This document shows positions 17,242-17,889 of a stretch of DNA of 17,889 nt, piece by piece. This DNA is from a bacterium. GTDB lineage: Bacteria > B130-G9. Numbering within the stretch: the stretch's first letter is position 1; every line of letters starts with the position of its first letter. The stretch covers positions 1-17,889 of the forward strand of contig DATLAJ010000182.1 in the NCBI GenBank assembly GCA_035527515.1, written 5' to 3'. A program made the translations under genes and the position numbers. The notes under the pieces are model-generated. The model saw nothing but the letters and a program-made list of their open reading frames with translations. It was not told where the DNA came from and made no database searches.

Positions 17242-17889
17242 ATGCGTGCAGACAGCCCTGCGCTAAGAGCTATCTCAGTAGCCTGGATGGTGATAGGCCT
17301 CTGCTCATTTCTGTTGGCATGTGCAGCCGGAGCAGAAGCCCAATACTCATCTAACGGCCATTGGATTGTGCTGGATGCGCCGTCCGGGACATCAAGCCCT
17401 TACGGGTTGGTCTTGGATCATGAATCGCAGTTGTGGGTCAACTCCTCCCTCGGCTGCATTAAGATGCTGAACGTCAATGAGTGGCGCTGGGAATTAATCG
17501 ATGACTGGTCCGGCGGCGGTAATCCGGCGCTCACGCCCGACGGGAGCATCTGGTGGCCTCTTATTCTCTATTCACGGGGTTATGTGACTTGGCATTATCA
17601 GGGGCTTACAATGACCGAGGAAATGGATGGGGGTGCCCCATGTCAGGCCCAGTTGTCAGCTAGCGAGGATGGCTCAATCCTCTGTGGCGGCGTGGCTTGG
17701 TGGTCGGAGTGGGGGCTCTTTGAGAGGAAGGAGGGTGTCTGGGCGAAGAGAGGTGTCTGTGGTGAATTGCCCTGCTGCGCCTCAATGGCTCTTGCCGGTT
17801 GGCACGGGGCGGTAGCGCTGTTCCCGACACTCTGGGATGATACTGCTCCCCAGCCCCCATTGATTGAGGACGACGATGGGTCGTGCATC
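17242..17889 (+). CDS. Secreted propeller-like protein, truncated by the right edge
   Basis: An open frame of 216 codons runs off the window without a stop. The ATG at 17242 has an excellent GGAGGTG site 5 nt upstream. The N-terminus is a signal peptide: a polar start, a hydrophobic core 'VAWMVIGLCSFLLAC' and a likely cleavage after 'AGAEA'. The mature part shows repeated blade-like units around phrases such as 'GLVLDHESQLWVN', 'ALTPDGSIWWP' and 'SASEDGSILCG'. These recall the DGSxW strands of two-component-regulator-type or other beta-propellers. Several Cys residues are present, fitting export. It is probably a periplasmic or extracellular propeller protein; ligand and function are unknown, and C-terminal domains lie outside the window. 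It follows the remnant at 16975-17205 by 36 nt. Confidence 0.75.
   Translation, partial: MRADSPALRAISVAWMVIGLCSFLLACAAGAEAQYSSNGHWIVLDAPSGTSSPYGLVLDHESQLWVNSSLGCIKMLNVNEWRWELIDDWSGGGNPALTPDGSIWWPLILYSRGYVTWHYQGLTMTEEMDGGAPCQAQLSASEDGSILCGGVAWWSEWGLFERKEGVWAKRGVCGELPCCASMALAGWHGAVALFPTLWDDTAPQPPLIEDDDGSCI

Overview
The window looks like chromosomal DNA of a Gram-negative-type (diderm) bacterium, moderately GC-rich by eye. The diderm reading rests on an RND efflux pump with a lipoprotein-like adaptor. I cannot name the phylum. The mix of a GrpE/DnaK pair, an NtrC-type two-component pair, a DUF115/Maf-like protein, housekeeping genes and degraded insertion-sequence scraps would suit an environmental or uncultivated lineage, but this is inference. 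Every intact gene I support is on the + strand. The only - strand coding signals are two decayed transposase tails.

Left block (2-7914): a GrpE-like protein, whose frame is open to the left edge, is followed by DnaK, a small zinc-ribbon/TPR protein, a soluble PAS histidine kinase, an NtrC-family sigma-54 activator and a DUF115/Maf-like protein. The last four genes overlap or nearly touch (8-nt overlap, 9-nt gap, 26-nt overlap), so they are probably one transcription unit. A kinase, a sigma-54 activator and a Maf-like protein together suggest motility or surface-glycan control, although no flagellar gene is in view.

Middle block (7915-13719): a gene-free stretch holds a long imperfect inverted repeat (8004-8067) and a - strand IS256/Mutator-type transposase tail remnant. 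Then comes a compact tetR / RND adaptor / RND pump operon (8412-13391) with a perfect 14-bp dyad just upstream of tetR. A second transposase tail remnant, in the same orientation and matching the first at 67 of 73 positions, lies directly after the pump gene. The efflux operon is thus bracketed by direct-oriented remnants of one IS type. The pump also lacks the usual TM4 Asp-Asp pair.

Right block (13720-17889): an HD-domain protein, tRNA-Phe(GAA), enolase and NAD(P)H-dependent glycerol-3-phosphate dehydrogenase follow. Good TTGACA-type promoters precede the HD gene and the tRNA. After gpsA comes an odd 77-codon stretch, open in the gpsA frame and protein-like in composition, and then a secreted propeller-like protein that runs off the right edge. 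I see no CRISPR array, phage gene, defence island or recognisable novel multi-gene system. The most interesting points are the bracketed RND operon with its altered proton-relay motif and the kinase / sigma-54 activator / Maf-like cluster.
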